64,000 bases of DNA from Flavobacterium sp. UBA7680 (GCF_002482975.1 NZ_DLHA01000032.1:514304-578303); one strand, 5' to 3'. Shown: positions 16,377-24,848, counted from the first letter of the stretch. The notes: generated by a model not told the origin, from the sequence alone. Translations and numbers: made by a program.

Positions 16377-16793
16377 ATGATACGAATAGAATTTGAAGAA
16401 CCTAGCATCGAAATCTGTAAATGCTGTAATAATGAAATTGTTAAGCTTACTCGTTTTGTTCATAAAGACGAAGATGCATTTGCTCTTTATTATTTAAAAT
16501 TCACAAAAGGACATGAAGACAAACTTGTTACCGGAATAATTAGTATTGGCGATTGGGAAACGGATGATGAACCTAAAAATAGATTTGCTTTTCCATTTAG
16601 AATTTGGACTGATGAAACCGATTATCAAGTTGGCTTAATGGACAGAGAAGAATCTCCTTGGAAACAAGATTTACTCGGTTCTATTTTAGATAGAAAAGAA
16701 GCATTAGAACATCCGTGGATTGATGAAGTATTTCATATTACAGATCATATTGTTACAGAAGACAAAATAGTAATTGAATATTTTTTCGATTAA
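16377..16793 (+). CDS. Hypothetical soluble protein with a CxCC motif
   Basis: This 138-residue protein has no signal peptide. Near its start it carries CKCCNNE, a possible metal-binding turn, followed by a beta-rich, acidic domain with ISIGDWETDDEPK and FRIWTDETDYQVG. Small acidic proteins of this kind are often cytoplasmic immunity proteins, but I cannot place it in a named family. It starts 17 bases after the preceding lipoprotein gene. Confidence 0.6.
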   Translation: MIRIEFEEPSIEICKCCNNEIVKLTRFVHKDEDAFALYYLKFTKGHEDKLVTGIISIGDWETDDEPKNRFAFPFRIWTDETDYQVGLMDREESPWKQDLLGSILDRKEALEHPWIDEVFHITDHIVTEDKIVIEYFFD

Positions 16794-16818
16794 TAAAACC
16801 ACTCCTAAAAAATAATTA

Positions 16819-17412
16819 ATGAGAGAAAACATTCTATTACTTCTTCAAATAATAACGGTAGATTTTTTTACAGCCTTTGGTTTATATTCAATTCTATTTC
16901 TAATTGTTTCTATTTTTATAAAGAAACCAATTCTGTACAAAATAGATGAAGAAGCCGTTAAATTTATTTCTTTGGCTGGCGTAATTTATTTTACAGTCTG
17001 GATAATTGGAATTTTTGTTTTTTATGCAGAAAATAATCCAGAAGAAAAAAGCGATATGCTAAACAGAATGTTTGGGAAATATTGGATTGGATTTTGGTCG
17101 CAGCCTATTTTATGGTTCACTATTACACAATTATTGAGACTTAAAAAAGTTAGTAAAAATACTTTATTGAGAATACTATTTAGCTTTTTACTTATTGTTT
17201 CAATTGAACGATTTATGATTTTTATTATTACTTTACATCGCGATTATTTACCAAGCTCGTGGACAATGTATCGTGATTTAGATATTTATCCTTCTAACTT
17301 TTTTCTTGCATTGTTGATGAAAATTATGGTGTTTTTGCTTTTTGTTGGGATATATTATTTAGCAAAAAGTCGGTTAGTAAAATTAGTAAGATCTAAAAAA
17401 TACAATCTTTAA
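16819..17412 (+). CDS. Hypothetical four- to five-helix membrane protein
   Basis: This 197-residue integral membrane protein has hydrophobic segments at about 8-33, 47-67, 90-105, 112-135 and 160-185. A conserved-looking basic C-terminus (KSRLVKLVRSKKYNL) places the tail in the cytoplasm by the positive-inside rule. No catalytic motif is visible and I do not recognise the family. It continues the orphan cluster with 25 bases to the preceding gene and 5 to the next. Confidence 0.6.
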   Translation: MRENILLLLQIITVDFFTAFGLYSILFLIVSIFIKKPILYKIDEEAVKFISLAGVIYFTVWIIGIFVFYAENNPEEKSDMLNRMFGKYWIGFWSQPILWFTITQLLRLKKVSKNTLLRILFSFLLIVSIERFMIFIITLHRDYLPSSWTMYRDLDIYPSNFFLALLMKIMVFLLFVGIYYLAKSRLVKLVRSKKYNL

Positions 17413-17417
17413 AATTA

Positions 17418-17834
17418 ATGGATTATATAAACAAGAATTTAAATCGGTTAGACAAATATGCAATTAATACTTTCGAAAGGGTTGGTACGAATTTATCAAT
17501 TCATTTTGCTGTATCAGAGTTAACTAATTTTATCGAAGAAGGTTTTCAAAATAGAATCCGTTCACTAAAGTCTGTATTAATAATCACAAATTTATTTTCA
17601 GAATCGTTTTATTTTAATAGAAATCAAAAAGAAACCAATATTACTAATCTTGAAAATGATTATTTTATTTCAGGATTCAAAAGCATTTCTGAATCTGAAA
17701 ATTCTATTGAATTGGAAATAATTACATGGAAAAATGATCAGCCTTATATTGAAAATGATGATACAGATTTTATTATATGGAAAATTAAAGCCGAATCTTT
17801 TCAGTTACAATGGGATCAATTTACTTATTTCTAA
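17418..17834 (+). CDS. Hypothetical soluble protein
   Basis: This 138-residue acidic protein lacks signal and membrane segments. The first 50 residues are helical and the rest strand-rich, with repeated acidic turns (IENDDTDFIIWK near the end). It has the size and charge of immunity or chaperone-like proteins but matches no family I know. It starts five bases after the membrane-protein gene, which suggests that the two proteins are made together. Confidence 0.55.
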   Translation: MDYINKNLNRLDKYAINTFERVGTNLSIHFAVSELTNFIEEGFQNRIRSLKSVLIITNLFSESFYFNRNQKETNITNLENDYFISGFKSISESENSIELEIITWKNDQPYIENDDTDFIIWKIKAESFQLQWDQFTYF

Positions 17835-17947
17835 ATCTTGAAAACAATACCGAATTTAAAGTAAATTAAACATATAATCACTTAATTATCAAAAACTAAC
17901 GCAACCTTTTAACATTAAACGCATCTATTTAATAAAACCGATGCGAA

Positions 17948-18796
17948 ATGAGAAAAATTTTAACGTTAAGTATTATTGCAGTATTATTTTTTAGCTGTTC
18001 TGCAGAGAATTCTGGAGTTGAGACCGTTCCAGAAAATTCGTCAAAAATAAACCTAGCTATCGGAATCAAAAAAGATGCGGATTTAATTCTTGTATTTAAA
18101 ACTCTAAATGAATTGCAGTTTGACATTCGGCAGATGAATGGCTTTTTTTACAATTCAAATACTTCAGAAAGCGGCGTTAACAATTTAATGAATCTATTAA
18201 ATAAAAAACCATATATAAAAACCGGCGCTTGGGGCGCTACACCTTATACTGTTTTTTACGATCAGGCCGAAAAGAAAACGCTCATTTTAAATAGTTTTTT
18301 TGGTATGAATGCTGCCAATCAAACTGATCTGATTAATTTAATTTCTACTTTAAATCTTTCAGACCGATTAAGCGAAACTAAAGATATTTATTTAAGTATT
18401 CCGGAAGGAACTCAAACTTACTGGAAAACCCAAATGATGACGTATCCATTTGTAAAATGGACAGAAACTTTTGATCAGGTTTGTTTATCATTTGAAAACG
18501 CCAATATAATTTCGGCAAATGTTCCTGATACCGGAAATGTAAATCAAGTAATTCCAATTAAGGTCAGTTTTGTAATTAGAAATGGCTGTGGTGGTTTTGG
18601 CTCTATTACCGAAACAAATTCGGGAAACACAAAAACAATAACTGTAAAAGCCAAATACGAAGGATGTTACTGCACTCAAAACATTGGAACTGTTGAAACA
18701 ACTTATAATTTTACCGCAGCGACAACTGGAAGTCACATTATCAAATTTCTACAGCCAAATGGGGAGTTTTTAACCTATACGATTAATATTCAATAA
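17948..18796 (+). CDS. Hypothetical lipoprotein
   Basis: This 282-residue lipoprotein has a signal ending FFSC (C17). An alpha/beta N-terminal part covers about 40-165. The C-terminal beta-sandwich-like region (about 175-282) contains NGCGGFGSIT, YEGCYCTQNI and a final TGSHIIKFLQPNG strand, similar to immunoglobulin-like tail domains of Bacteroidota lipoproteins. The cysteine-rich turn could form disulfides in the periplasm. It is separated by 113 bases from the orphan cluster and probably has its own promoter. No function can be given. Confidence 0.65.
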   Translation: MRKILTLSIIAVLFFSCSAENSGVETVPENSSKINLAIGIKKDADLILVFKTLNELQFDIRQMNGFFYNSNTSESGVNNLMNLLNKKPYIKTGAWGATPYTVFYDQAEKKTLILNSFFGMNAANQTDLINLISTLNLSDRLSETKDIYLSIPEGTQTYWKTQMMTYPFVKWTETFDQVCLSFENANIISANVPDTGNVNQVIPIKVSFVIRNGCGGFGSITETNSGNTKTITVKAKYEGCYCTQNIGTVETTYNFTAATTGSHIIKFLQPNGEFLTYTINIQ

Positions 18797-18894
18797 AACC
18801 TTATTTTGATATAATAAAAACTTTTAAAGGTATAGTAAGCGAAAATTGCTGTCTTATATTTACAATACTACACCAAACTCTAAAAGATTTTTAT

Positions 18895-19236
18895 ATGCAA
18901 AATACCCAAAAAATAACCAAATTATTATCTCAAAAATTCAATTCAAACATCTGTATTCATGGTAGTTTCTTAAAAAGTAAATATACTTCTATACTTGATG
19001 TTAATAACGGAACTAACTTTATTACTTCAGATAATCTAATCTATTCCTTTAAAGATCACGAGCGTCATCGGTGGCTTACCGTTGTACATTCATTTCACGC
19101 AAATGGGAAAGAATATTTTCCAAGCGTTGGTGATCAATATACTTTAGAAAACGGAATACAATATAGTTTTACAACCCAAGACGAAATTGTAGAAATGGCG
19201 GTTGCGTATTTCAGTAAACATGTTTCGATAAGTTGA
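18895..19236 (+). CDS. Hypothetical small protein
   Basis: This 113-residue soluble protein has two alpha/beta halves. Notable stretches are SFKDHERHRWLTVVHSFHAN, rich in histidine and arginine, and a closing helix DEIVEMAVAYFSKHV. I do not recognise the family. A TATATTTA element about 33 bases upstream is a near match to the -7 consensus. The gene is followed by a long repeat-filled gap. Confidence 0.55.
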   Translation: MQNTQKITKLLSQKFNSNICIHGSFLKSKYTSILDVNNGTNFITSDNLIYSFKDHERHRWLTVVHSFHANGKEYFPSVGDQYTLENGIQYSFTTQDEIVEMAVAYFSKHVSIS

Positions 19237-19301
19237 TCCTATTTACAAGAAGAACGTAGGAGATTTGTTACCAGCTCTAAAAATTGTCGATTATGATTGC
19301 G

Positions 19302-19327
19302 GGGCTTCGACTTCGCTCAGCCTGACA
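19302..19327 (-). repeat. 26-bp dispersed repeat, copy A
   Basis: These 26 bases, containing CTTCGACTTCGCTCAGCC, occur again as an exact reverse complement at 30861-30886, 11.5 kb away. Both copies lie in repeat-rich intergenic gaps next to CGAGGAACGA-type words, so this is a fragment of a dispersed element. Confidence 0.75.
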
Positions 19328-19435
19328 AGATTGCGACTTTTTTTTAACGCATTGCTTGTCATTTCGAGGAACGAGAAATCCCACTCGTAAATCGACAAAG
19401 ATTGGCGATTTAGATTGTGAAATTTATGCATTTTT

Positions 19436-19550
19436 AAACTGGACTGAAGTCCAGCTCTACAATATGGATCATTCCTTCGGAATTTTATTCCGTCCAAAAA
19501 AAGAGCCAGAGGCTCGGTCTATTTTGTAGAGCTGGACTTCAGTCCAGTTT
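19436..19550. repeat. 115-bp element with 27-bp perfect inverted ends
   Basis: The arms 19436-19462 and 19524-19550 are exact reverse complements over 27 bases. Each arm has an internal palindrome (GGACTGAAGTCC), and the spacer holds further small stems (GAGCCAGAGGCTC). The nested design and position between genes suggest a MITE- or BIME-like repeat. It may also fold as a long hairpin in RNA. Confidence 0.75.
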
Positions 19551-19611
19551 AATAACAGCAATAATCAATTTTTATGTTTTTAACGTTTCTGATGCAAATT
19601 TACATTGGCTC

Positions 19612-21048
19612 TTAAAAATCCTTCAGTAAAGGATATACTTTTTTAAACTTATTGAACGCAGCTTCATATACATTTTTATGTTTCGTATTAGGAAAATAGT
19701 TTTGTCCCGTTTTGTTATCATTTGTAATCTCCTCGCCCAGTGATTTTAAACCTATAAGAACAGCTCCCCAGGAAGATCCTTCGATAGTTTGCGAGGTTTC
19801 AACCTGCATCTGAAAAATATCAGCAACCATTTGGAGCCAAAGTTCGCTTTTACCAAATCCGCCGCTGGCCATAACTTTTGTTTCTTTTCTATGTTCGGGA
19901 TCCGGAATTAAAATTTCTGTAATTTGGAATAATCCAAATAAAATTCCTTCTAAAGTGGCTCGTACTAAGTGCGCTTGTGTGTGCGTAATCTGCATACCTA
20001 AAAGAGTTCCTTGAGCCGAGGCATCCCAAATTGGAGCACGTTCTCCCAATAAATAAGGTACAAAAAGCAGTCCATCAGAACCCGCAGGAATTTTTGCGGC
20101 TTCTTCAATAAGAACTTCTAAAGATTGTGCTGTCTTTAGCAAAGTTTCTTTCAGCCATTGTAAAATTATTGCACCATTATTGACAGCACCTAAAGTAAGA
20201 TATTGATTGTCCATCAAATGATAACACTGCGTGCGCATTTGGTCGTCAAGATACGGTTTGTCAATAGGCAGTCGAACTGCTCCGCTCGTGCCGATAGTTA
20301 AAGCAATACAATTTTTGTTCATGGCGCCTGTTCCCAGATTGGCCAACGCACCGTCGCCACCGCCAATTATATAAAGAAAATCATCTGAAATTCCTTTGCA
20401 TTGGTGTGTGACTTTGCAAACTTTAGATAGTTGATGAGGCTTTATGTTTAAGAAATCCAAAACTTCCTCATCCCAATCTAAAGTATGAATGTTTAACAAT
20501 CCGGTTCCGGATGCCATTGAGGTGTCTGTATAATATTCATTGGTCAAATGATGCCAGACATATTCTTTTATACTGATGAATTTATAAGTTTTAGAAAATA
20601 GTTCAGAGTCAAATTCTTTGAACCAGGCAATTTTTGTGAAGGGAGAAAAAGGATGAATTGGTATTCCGGTTTTTTGATAAAAGTGTTTTCCCTGATCTGA
20701 ATTTTTAAGCTTTTCGGCAATTACCACAGCTCTGTTATCTGCCCATAAAATAGCATCTGTCAGTGGTTTTCCATTTTCGTCAATTGCAATGACACTTTGC
20801 ATCGCTGAGCTAAAACTGATAAACTGAGGCTGAATTCCGTTTGTAATCTCGTTAATACATCCCTTTACGGTTTGCAAAATTTCGTGCGGTTTTTGAACAC
20901 TCCATTCCGGCTTGGGATGATACATTCTGTACGACTTAACAATTTGTCGAAGCACATTTCCCTGTTTATCAAAACAAACGGCTTTTGTGGCTGTTGTTCC
21001 AATATCAATACCAATATACAATGCTTCCATGTTTTTTATTTGATCCAT
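19612..21048 (-). CDS. FGGY-family gluconokinase
   Basis: This 478-residue sugar kinase has the FGGY ATPase fold. The phosphate-1 loop is YIGIDIGTTATKAV near the N-terminus, then SSAMQS, the WADNRA sugar-binding stretch, GGGDGALANLGTGA around the catalytic aspartate, and ASGGFGKSELWLQ near the end. It phosphorylates a sugar acid or pentulose with ATP in the cytoplasm, and the adjacent GntP permease makes gluconate the likely substrate (product 6-phosphogluconate). The ATG at 21048 overlaps the permease stop by 13 bases. The ATG at 21030, six residues later, would leave a five-base gap and is an equally good start. Confidence 0.85.
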   Translation of the reverse strand: MDQIKNMEALYIGIDIGTTATKAVCFDKQGNVLRQIVKSYRMYHPKPEWSVQKPHEILQTVKGCINEITNGIQPQFISFSSAMQSVIAIDENGKPLTDAILWADNRAVVIAEKLKNSDQGKHFYQKTGIPIHPFSPFTKIAWFKEFDSELFSKTYKFISIKEYVWHHLTNEYYTDTSMASGTGLLNIHTLDWDEEVLDFLNIKPHQLSKVCKVTHQCKGISDDFLYIIGGGDGALANLGTGAMNKNCIALTIGTSGAVRLPIDKPYLDDQMRTQCYHLMDNQYLTLGAVNNGAIILQWLKETLLKTAQSLEVLIEEAAKIPAGSDGLLFVPYLLGERAPIWDASAQGTLLGMQITHTQAHLVRATLEGILFGLFQITEILIPDPEHRKETKVMASGGFGKSELWLQMVADIFQMQVETSQTIEGSSWGAVLIGLKSLGEEITNDNKTGQNYFPNTKHKNVYEAAFNKFKKVYPLLKDF

Positions 21049-22355
21049 AAATTTAAAAGTAATACCCCAATTAATCCCATTACTCCTATAATTGTTTCCA
21101 TAACCGTCCAGGTTTTAAAAGTGTCTGACACGCTGATACCAAAATATTCCTTAAACATCCAAAACCCGGTATCGTTTACATGCGAGCACATTAAACTTCC
21201 AGCGCCAATAGACAAAACCATTAATTCCGGACTCACACCAGATGCAATCACTAAGGGTTGTACAATTCCGGCTGCGGTTAATCCGGCGACTGTCGCAGAT
21301 CCTAAAGCAATGCGAATAATAGTCGCAATCAGCCAGCCTAAAAATAAAGGTGAAAGAGAAGATTTTTCGAAAAAAGTACTTAAATCTGTTCCAATTCCGC
21401 TGTCAATTAATACTTGTTTAAAAGCACCGCCGGCAGCAATTATTAAAATGATCATCGTAGCCGAACTTAAAGCACTACCCGATTTATCCATAATGTCCTG
21501 CATTTTTCTTCCGCGTAAAATGCCTAAAGTAAATACAGCAAAAAGTATTGCAATCAACATTGAAGTCAGCGGATTTCCAATAAAAAGCAAAACAGTACAT
21601 AACGCACTTTCTTTGGGCAATACTAATTCACTGAACGTAGCTGTCGCCATTAAAAAAACTGGAACTAATGCCGTTACAATGCTAATTGCAAACGAAGGCA
21701 TTTCTGATTCTGTGAAAGTTTTGCTGTCAAATAATCCTTTTGGGGGAAAGGCATTTATTTTTTTTATAAATTCAGGAAAGATGATTCCGGCCATGAAAAG
21801 TGCCGGAAGCGCAACTATAAGTCCGTAAAGAAGTGTTTTGCCAATATTGGCTTTAAAAATAACCGCAATTGCTGTTGGCCCCGGATGTGGAGGCAAAAAA
21901 CCATGCGTAATAGAAAGTGCCGATGCCATAGCAATTCCCAAATAAATGATAGGTTGTTTAGTGCTTTTGGCTACGGCAAAAACCATTGGAATCAAAATTA
22001 TAAACCCTGCATTGTAGAACATCGAAATTCCAACAGAGAATCCGGTTATGACCATTGCCCATTTAATATACTGAATACCAAAAGACTGAATCATGACAGA
22101 ACTGATTCGCTGTGCAGCGCCACTATCAGAAAGTAAATTTCCTAAAATAACGCCAAAAGCAATAATTAAAATTAAAGAACCTAACGTACTTCCTATTCCC
22201 TGCTGTATCGAATTGATTAAATCCGGAAAAGGCATTTGCTTAAAAATGCCGACAAAGAAAGCGGCAACAATTAAGGAAATAAAGGCATTGAGTTTGACAA
22301 CGGAAATTAGAATCAATAATAAGAGAATCCCTGCAATAAGAATCAGTAGCGACAT
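21036..22355 (-). CDS. GntP-family gluconate:proton symporter
   Basis: This 439-residue inner-membrane permease has about twelve hydrophobic helices and clear GntP-family sequence: GSLILIIAFGVILGNLLSDS, HGFLPPHPGPTAIA, and the late stretch GSLMCSHVNDTGFWMFKEYF. The family imports gluconate and related hexonates or hexuronates with protons. It is transcribed before, and overlaps, the gluconokinase gene. Substrate identity rests on family and neighbour. A TAAATTTG element on the minus strand at 22429-22436 is the likely promoter -7 site. Confidence 0.9.
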   Translation of the reverse strand: MSLLILIAGILLLLILISVVKLNAFISLIVAAFFVGIFKQMPFPDLINSIQQGIGSTLGSLILIIAFGVILGNLLSDSGAAQRISSVMIQSFGIQYIKWAMVITGFSVGISMFYNAGFIILIPMVFAVAKSTKQPIIYLGIAMASALSITHGFLPPHPGPTAIAVIFKANIGKTLLYGLIVALPALFMAGIIFPEFIKKINAFPPKGLFDSKTFTESEMPSFAISIVTALVPVFLMATATFSELVLPKESALCTVLLFIGNPLTSMLIAILFAVFTLGILRGRKMQDIMDKSGSALSSATMIILIIAAGGAFKQVLIDSGIGTDLSTFFEKSSLSPLFLGWLIATIIRIALGSATVAGLTAAGIVQPLVIASGVSPELMVLSIGAGSLMCSHVNDTGFWMFKEYFGISVSDTFKTWTVMETIIGVMGLIGVLLLNLWIK

Positions 22356-22480
22356 AATTTATTGATTAAGTGTTTTTTGAATTTGTCTCGTAAAAATATT
22401 ACTTTCTACACGTAAAAAGGCGCCATTTCAAATTTAATATGTTAAACTTACTTAGGGAAATCATGAAAAAGATACCTTCT

Positions 22481-22576
22481 GGCCTAGCCCCGATCGAAAC
22501 GGCATCTCCCGATTTAGAAAAACAAGGCTTTTTAGCCGTAGTTTTTGTTTATCGGGAATATAGTGGAGAGCGGGAC
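22481..22576 (+). ncRNA. Flavo-1-like structured RNA candidate
   Basis: The segment opens with CCTAGCCCCGATCGAAAC and closes with GGAGAGCGGGAC. Between them lies a long stem: TCCCGAT (22507-22513) pairs with ATCGGGA (22551-22557), and inside it AAAAAC/GTTTTT and GGCT-TTTT-AGCC form further pairs. CCCG near the start can pair with CGGG at the end. The boundary words match what I remember of the Flavo-1 RNA motif of Bacteroidota, an RNA of unknown function. The segment is richer in G+C than its surroundings and lies outside the probable GntP leader. Confidence 0.5.
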
Positions 22577-22699
22577 AAAAAGTTCTTTTGAAAACGGAAT
22601 TTCTGCTCCTCAAAAGAATCTTAACCCAACTTTGCAGAATATCAGAAATAAAAACTACTTTTAAAAACGCTTCAAAAGCAACTTTTAAACCTTTTTATA

Positions 22700-23614
22700 A
22701 TGCTCCAACTTAAAATAAAATCACAACTTATATTTGTTATTACTTTAACTATTACAAATTTTATATACGCTCAGACAAAAGAAAAAAGCTATAATTTAAT
22801 AGCAAAAGGCGCAGTTCTCACAAAACTATCAGATCAATTCAGTTTTACGGAAGGCCCTGCAGTGGATAAGAAAGGAAATATTTATTTTACGGATCAGCCT
22901 AATAATAGAATCATGAAATGGTCGGTTAATGGCGAACTTTCTGTTTTTATGGAAAATTCTGGAAGGGCTAACGGTTTATATTTTGATCACGAAGGTAATC
23001 TTTTGGCTTGCGCCGATGAAAAAAATGAGCTTTGGAAAATAGACAAGAACAAAAATTATACTGTATTACTAAACAACTTCGAAGGAAAAAGGCTGAACGG
23101 TCCCAATGATCTTTGGGTTGATCCAAAAGGCGGTATCTATTTTACAGATCCTTTTTACCAAAGGGATTACTGGAAACATACCTCCAAAGAAATTGAGAAA
23201 GAATGTGTTTACTATATATCTCCAGATAAATCCAAAATTATAAACGTTGGGGATGACCTTGTAAAACCTAATGGCATTATTGGAACTTCGAATGGAAAAA
23301 CCTTATACGTAGCGGATATAGGAGCAAATAAAACGTACTCTTATGCAATCGAAAGTAACGGTTCTTTAGGCAAAAAAACGCTGTTTACCGAATCAGGTTC
23401 AGATGGAATGACAATAGACGAATCCGGAAATATTTACTTATGCGGAAAAGGAGTTACCATATTCAATCCGCAAGGAGAAAAAATAACCCATATTGATGTT
23501 CCTGAACCATGGACCGCTAATGTTTGTTTTGGAGGAAAAAAATTTAAAACATTATTTATTACTGCCGGTAAAAGTGTTTATACGATAGAAATGAACGTTC
23601 GGGGAATGAAATAA
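22700..23614 (+). CDS. Secreted SMP-30/gluconolactonase-like protein
   Basis: This 304-residue protein has an N-terminal signal peptide (about 1-24) and one six-bladed SMP-30/gluconolactonase propeller. Expected metal and active-site residues are present: E51 in FTEGPA, N136 in GPND, N191 in KPNG and D235 in SDGMTID. The family opens sugar lactones such as glucono-1,5-lactone with a divalent metal. Secretion places the reaction in the periplasm, where it would supply gluconate for the divergent GntP and gluconokinase genes. Confidence 0.88.
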   Translation: MLQLKIKSQLIFVITLTITNFIYAQTKEKSYNLIAKGAVLTKLSDQFSFTEGPAVDKKGNIYFTDQPNNRIMKWSVNGELSVFMENSGRANGLYFDHEGNLLACADEKNELWKIDKNKNYTVLLNNFEGKRLNGPNDLWVDPKGGIYFTDPFYQRDYWKHTSKEIEKECVYYISPDKSKIINVGDDLVKPNGIIGTSNGKTLYVADIGANKTYSYAIESNGSLGKKTLFTESGSDGMTIDESGNIYLCGKGVTIFNPQGEKITHIDVPEPWTANVCFGGKKFKTLFITAGKSVYTIEMNVRGMK

Positions 23615-23895
23615 TCGATAAATCATCGTTCCTATTTCTTTTGTTTATTTTTAGCACTTTCTAAAATTTTGATTGAAATTTTATTCGCAAATGAGAAATC
23701 AGACTTTTTTTTGAATCAAAAAACTTCAAAACCATCTTAATTTGATTCGAATTTAGTTTGAATTTTGCTTAAAATGAAATTTTACAAAAATACAAAACCT
23801 TTCGGAACATCTTATTTTACTGCTATTTTAATTCTCTCTATGATTGAATAAGAAAATATTATGATAAAAATATTTCATTATTAGAAAATCCGCCA
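23615..23895. other. AT-rich gap before the TetR gene
   Basis: Nothing firm is seen here apart from A/T-rich sequence and weak inverted repeats (TTTGATTGAAATTTTATTCGC region). A 25-codon open frame at 23774 is too short to support. The promoter and operator of the TetR gene follow directly. Confidence 0.4.
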
Positions 23896-23927
23896 TACAT
23901 TTGCCTAACAGTGTTAAACAATTTAAT
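23896..23927 (+). promoter_or_regulatory. TetR promoter with operator copy 1
   Basis: TACATTTG (23896-23903) is a perfect -7 element and is immediately followed by the operator motif at 23904-23927, whose core TAACAGTGTTA is palindromic. The motif covers the expected transcription start, so binding there would block the gene: the layout of TetR autoregulation. The same 24-base motif recurs four times before the efflux operon. Confidence 0.7.
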
Positions 23928-23938
23928 ACTCGAATATA

Positions 23939-24532
23939 ATGGCTAGCAAAGATCGAATTTTAAGACAAAAAGAAGAGACAAGGAATAATATCCTTGGGGC
24001 TGCTTATGATATCGTAAAAGATGAAGGCTGGAATGGTTTGAGTATGCGTAAAATTGCCGACAGAATCGAATATACTGCTCCTATTATTTATGAATACTTT
24101 TCGAATAAAGAAGCAATACTTGAAGAATTGACAGGTAAAGGTTTTATTAAACTGACTAAAGAACTACAAGTTGCAATAGATAAGTTTGAAAAACCGGAAG
24201 ATCAATTAGAAGCCATGTGGATGACTTACTGGGACTTCGCTTTTACAAATACTGAAATGTACCAACTAATGTTTGGTGTTCAAATGACCTGCTGCGCACA
24301 GCGATGTTCGGCTCAAGAGGGACCTTACAAATTATTCACCGGAGTTATTGCTGATGTAATGAAAGACAGCAATCCGAGCGAAGATATCATTAAACAAAAA
24401 TATTTTACTTTCTTTTCTGTTATTCATGGTTTAATCGCCATCAACATCATTAACAAAAGTGATATTTTAGAAACAATAAATGCTCAAATTTTGAAAGATG
24501 CCATTGGCGGTATCATCAAATCAATACAATAG
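23939..24532 (+). CDS. TetR/AcrR-family repressor of the adjacent efflux operon
   Basis: This 197-residue repressor has the N-terminal TetR HTH (residues 15-62: ILGAAYDIVKDEGWNGLSMR, then recognition helix TAPIIYEYFSNKE). The C-terminal ligand domain is of the WHG/TetR_C_13 type, with MWMTYWDFAFTNTEMYQLMF. A cysteine cluster (C118, C119, C123 in MTCCAQRC) lies between helices that usually line the ligand pocket and could make the protein thiol- or metal-responsive. It is expected to bind the five TAACRNYGTTA motifs around its own promoter and the following adaptor-RND-TolC operon and to release them when a pump substrate binds. Confidence 0.9.
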   Translation: MASKDRILRQKEETRNNILGAAYDIVKDEGWNGLSMRKIADRIEYTAPIIYEYFSNKEAILEELTGKGFIKLTKELQVAIDKFEKPEDQLEAMWMTYWDFAFTNTEMYQLMFGVQMTCCAQRCSAQEGPYKLFTGVIADVMKDSNPSEDIIKQKYFTFFSVIHGLIAINIINKSDILETINAQILKDAIGGIIKSIQ

Positions 24533-24551
24533 ATTTTTTTTTCAATTTTTA

Positions 24552-24769
24552 CTTAACAGTGTAAAATAATTTAATTGGATAATATAAAATCCTTTTTTTT
24601 ATAACCTTAACTTAACACTGTTAGAAAATTTAATAGAATAATAAAAGCTCTTTTTTTAGACTTTTACTTAACGCCGTTAAATATTTTAATAATGATTTAA
24701 AATAGATTTGAAAAAGCTTAAAGTATGAAAGTTTGCGCACATTTACTTAACAACGTTAGATAATTTAAT
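24552..24769 (+). promoter_or_regulatory. Four-copy operator array before the efflux operon
   Basis: Four copies of a 24-base motif lie head to tail at 24552-24575, 24611-24634, 24667-24690 and 24746-24769, all in the orientation of the copy before the tetR gene. Each has a near-palindromic TAACRNYGTTA core followed by TTTAAT at a fixed distance. Core centres are 59, 56 and 79 bases apart. Between copies there are T-rich tracts. The last copy ends 10 bases before an in-frame ATG (24780), mirroring the 11-base gap at the tetR gene. Confidence 0.75.
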
Positions 24770-24848
24770 TTAATTAGATATGAATCCCGAGAATGTCAGA
24801 ATACCTAAGAATTTAATCCGAGAAAATGTTCAACCAATTAAAACCAAT

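Noticed and set aside
19291..19497. 68-codon open frame on the minus strand
   Set aside because: It runs through the repeat-filled gap, including the palindromic element and the dispersed 26-mer, and its translation has no domain-like pattern. Such frames arise wherever these repeats lie.
20872..21828. 318-codon plus-strand frame
   Set aside because: It is antisense to the kinase and GntP permease genes, both clear family members, and its translation is low in recognisable motifs.
23774..23851. 25-codon frame before the TetR gene
   Set aside because: It has a hydrophobic end but no coupling to another gene, no promoter and no sign of conservation; likely chance.
24552..24769. Possible CRISPR array
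   Set aside because: The four repeats are degenerate, palindromic at the core, unevenly spaced and lie before an efflux operon; spacers are T-rich and not unique. They fit operators, and there are no cas genes.
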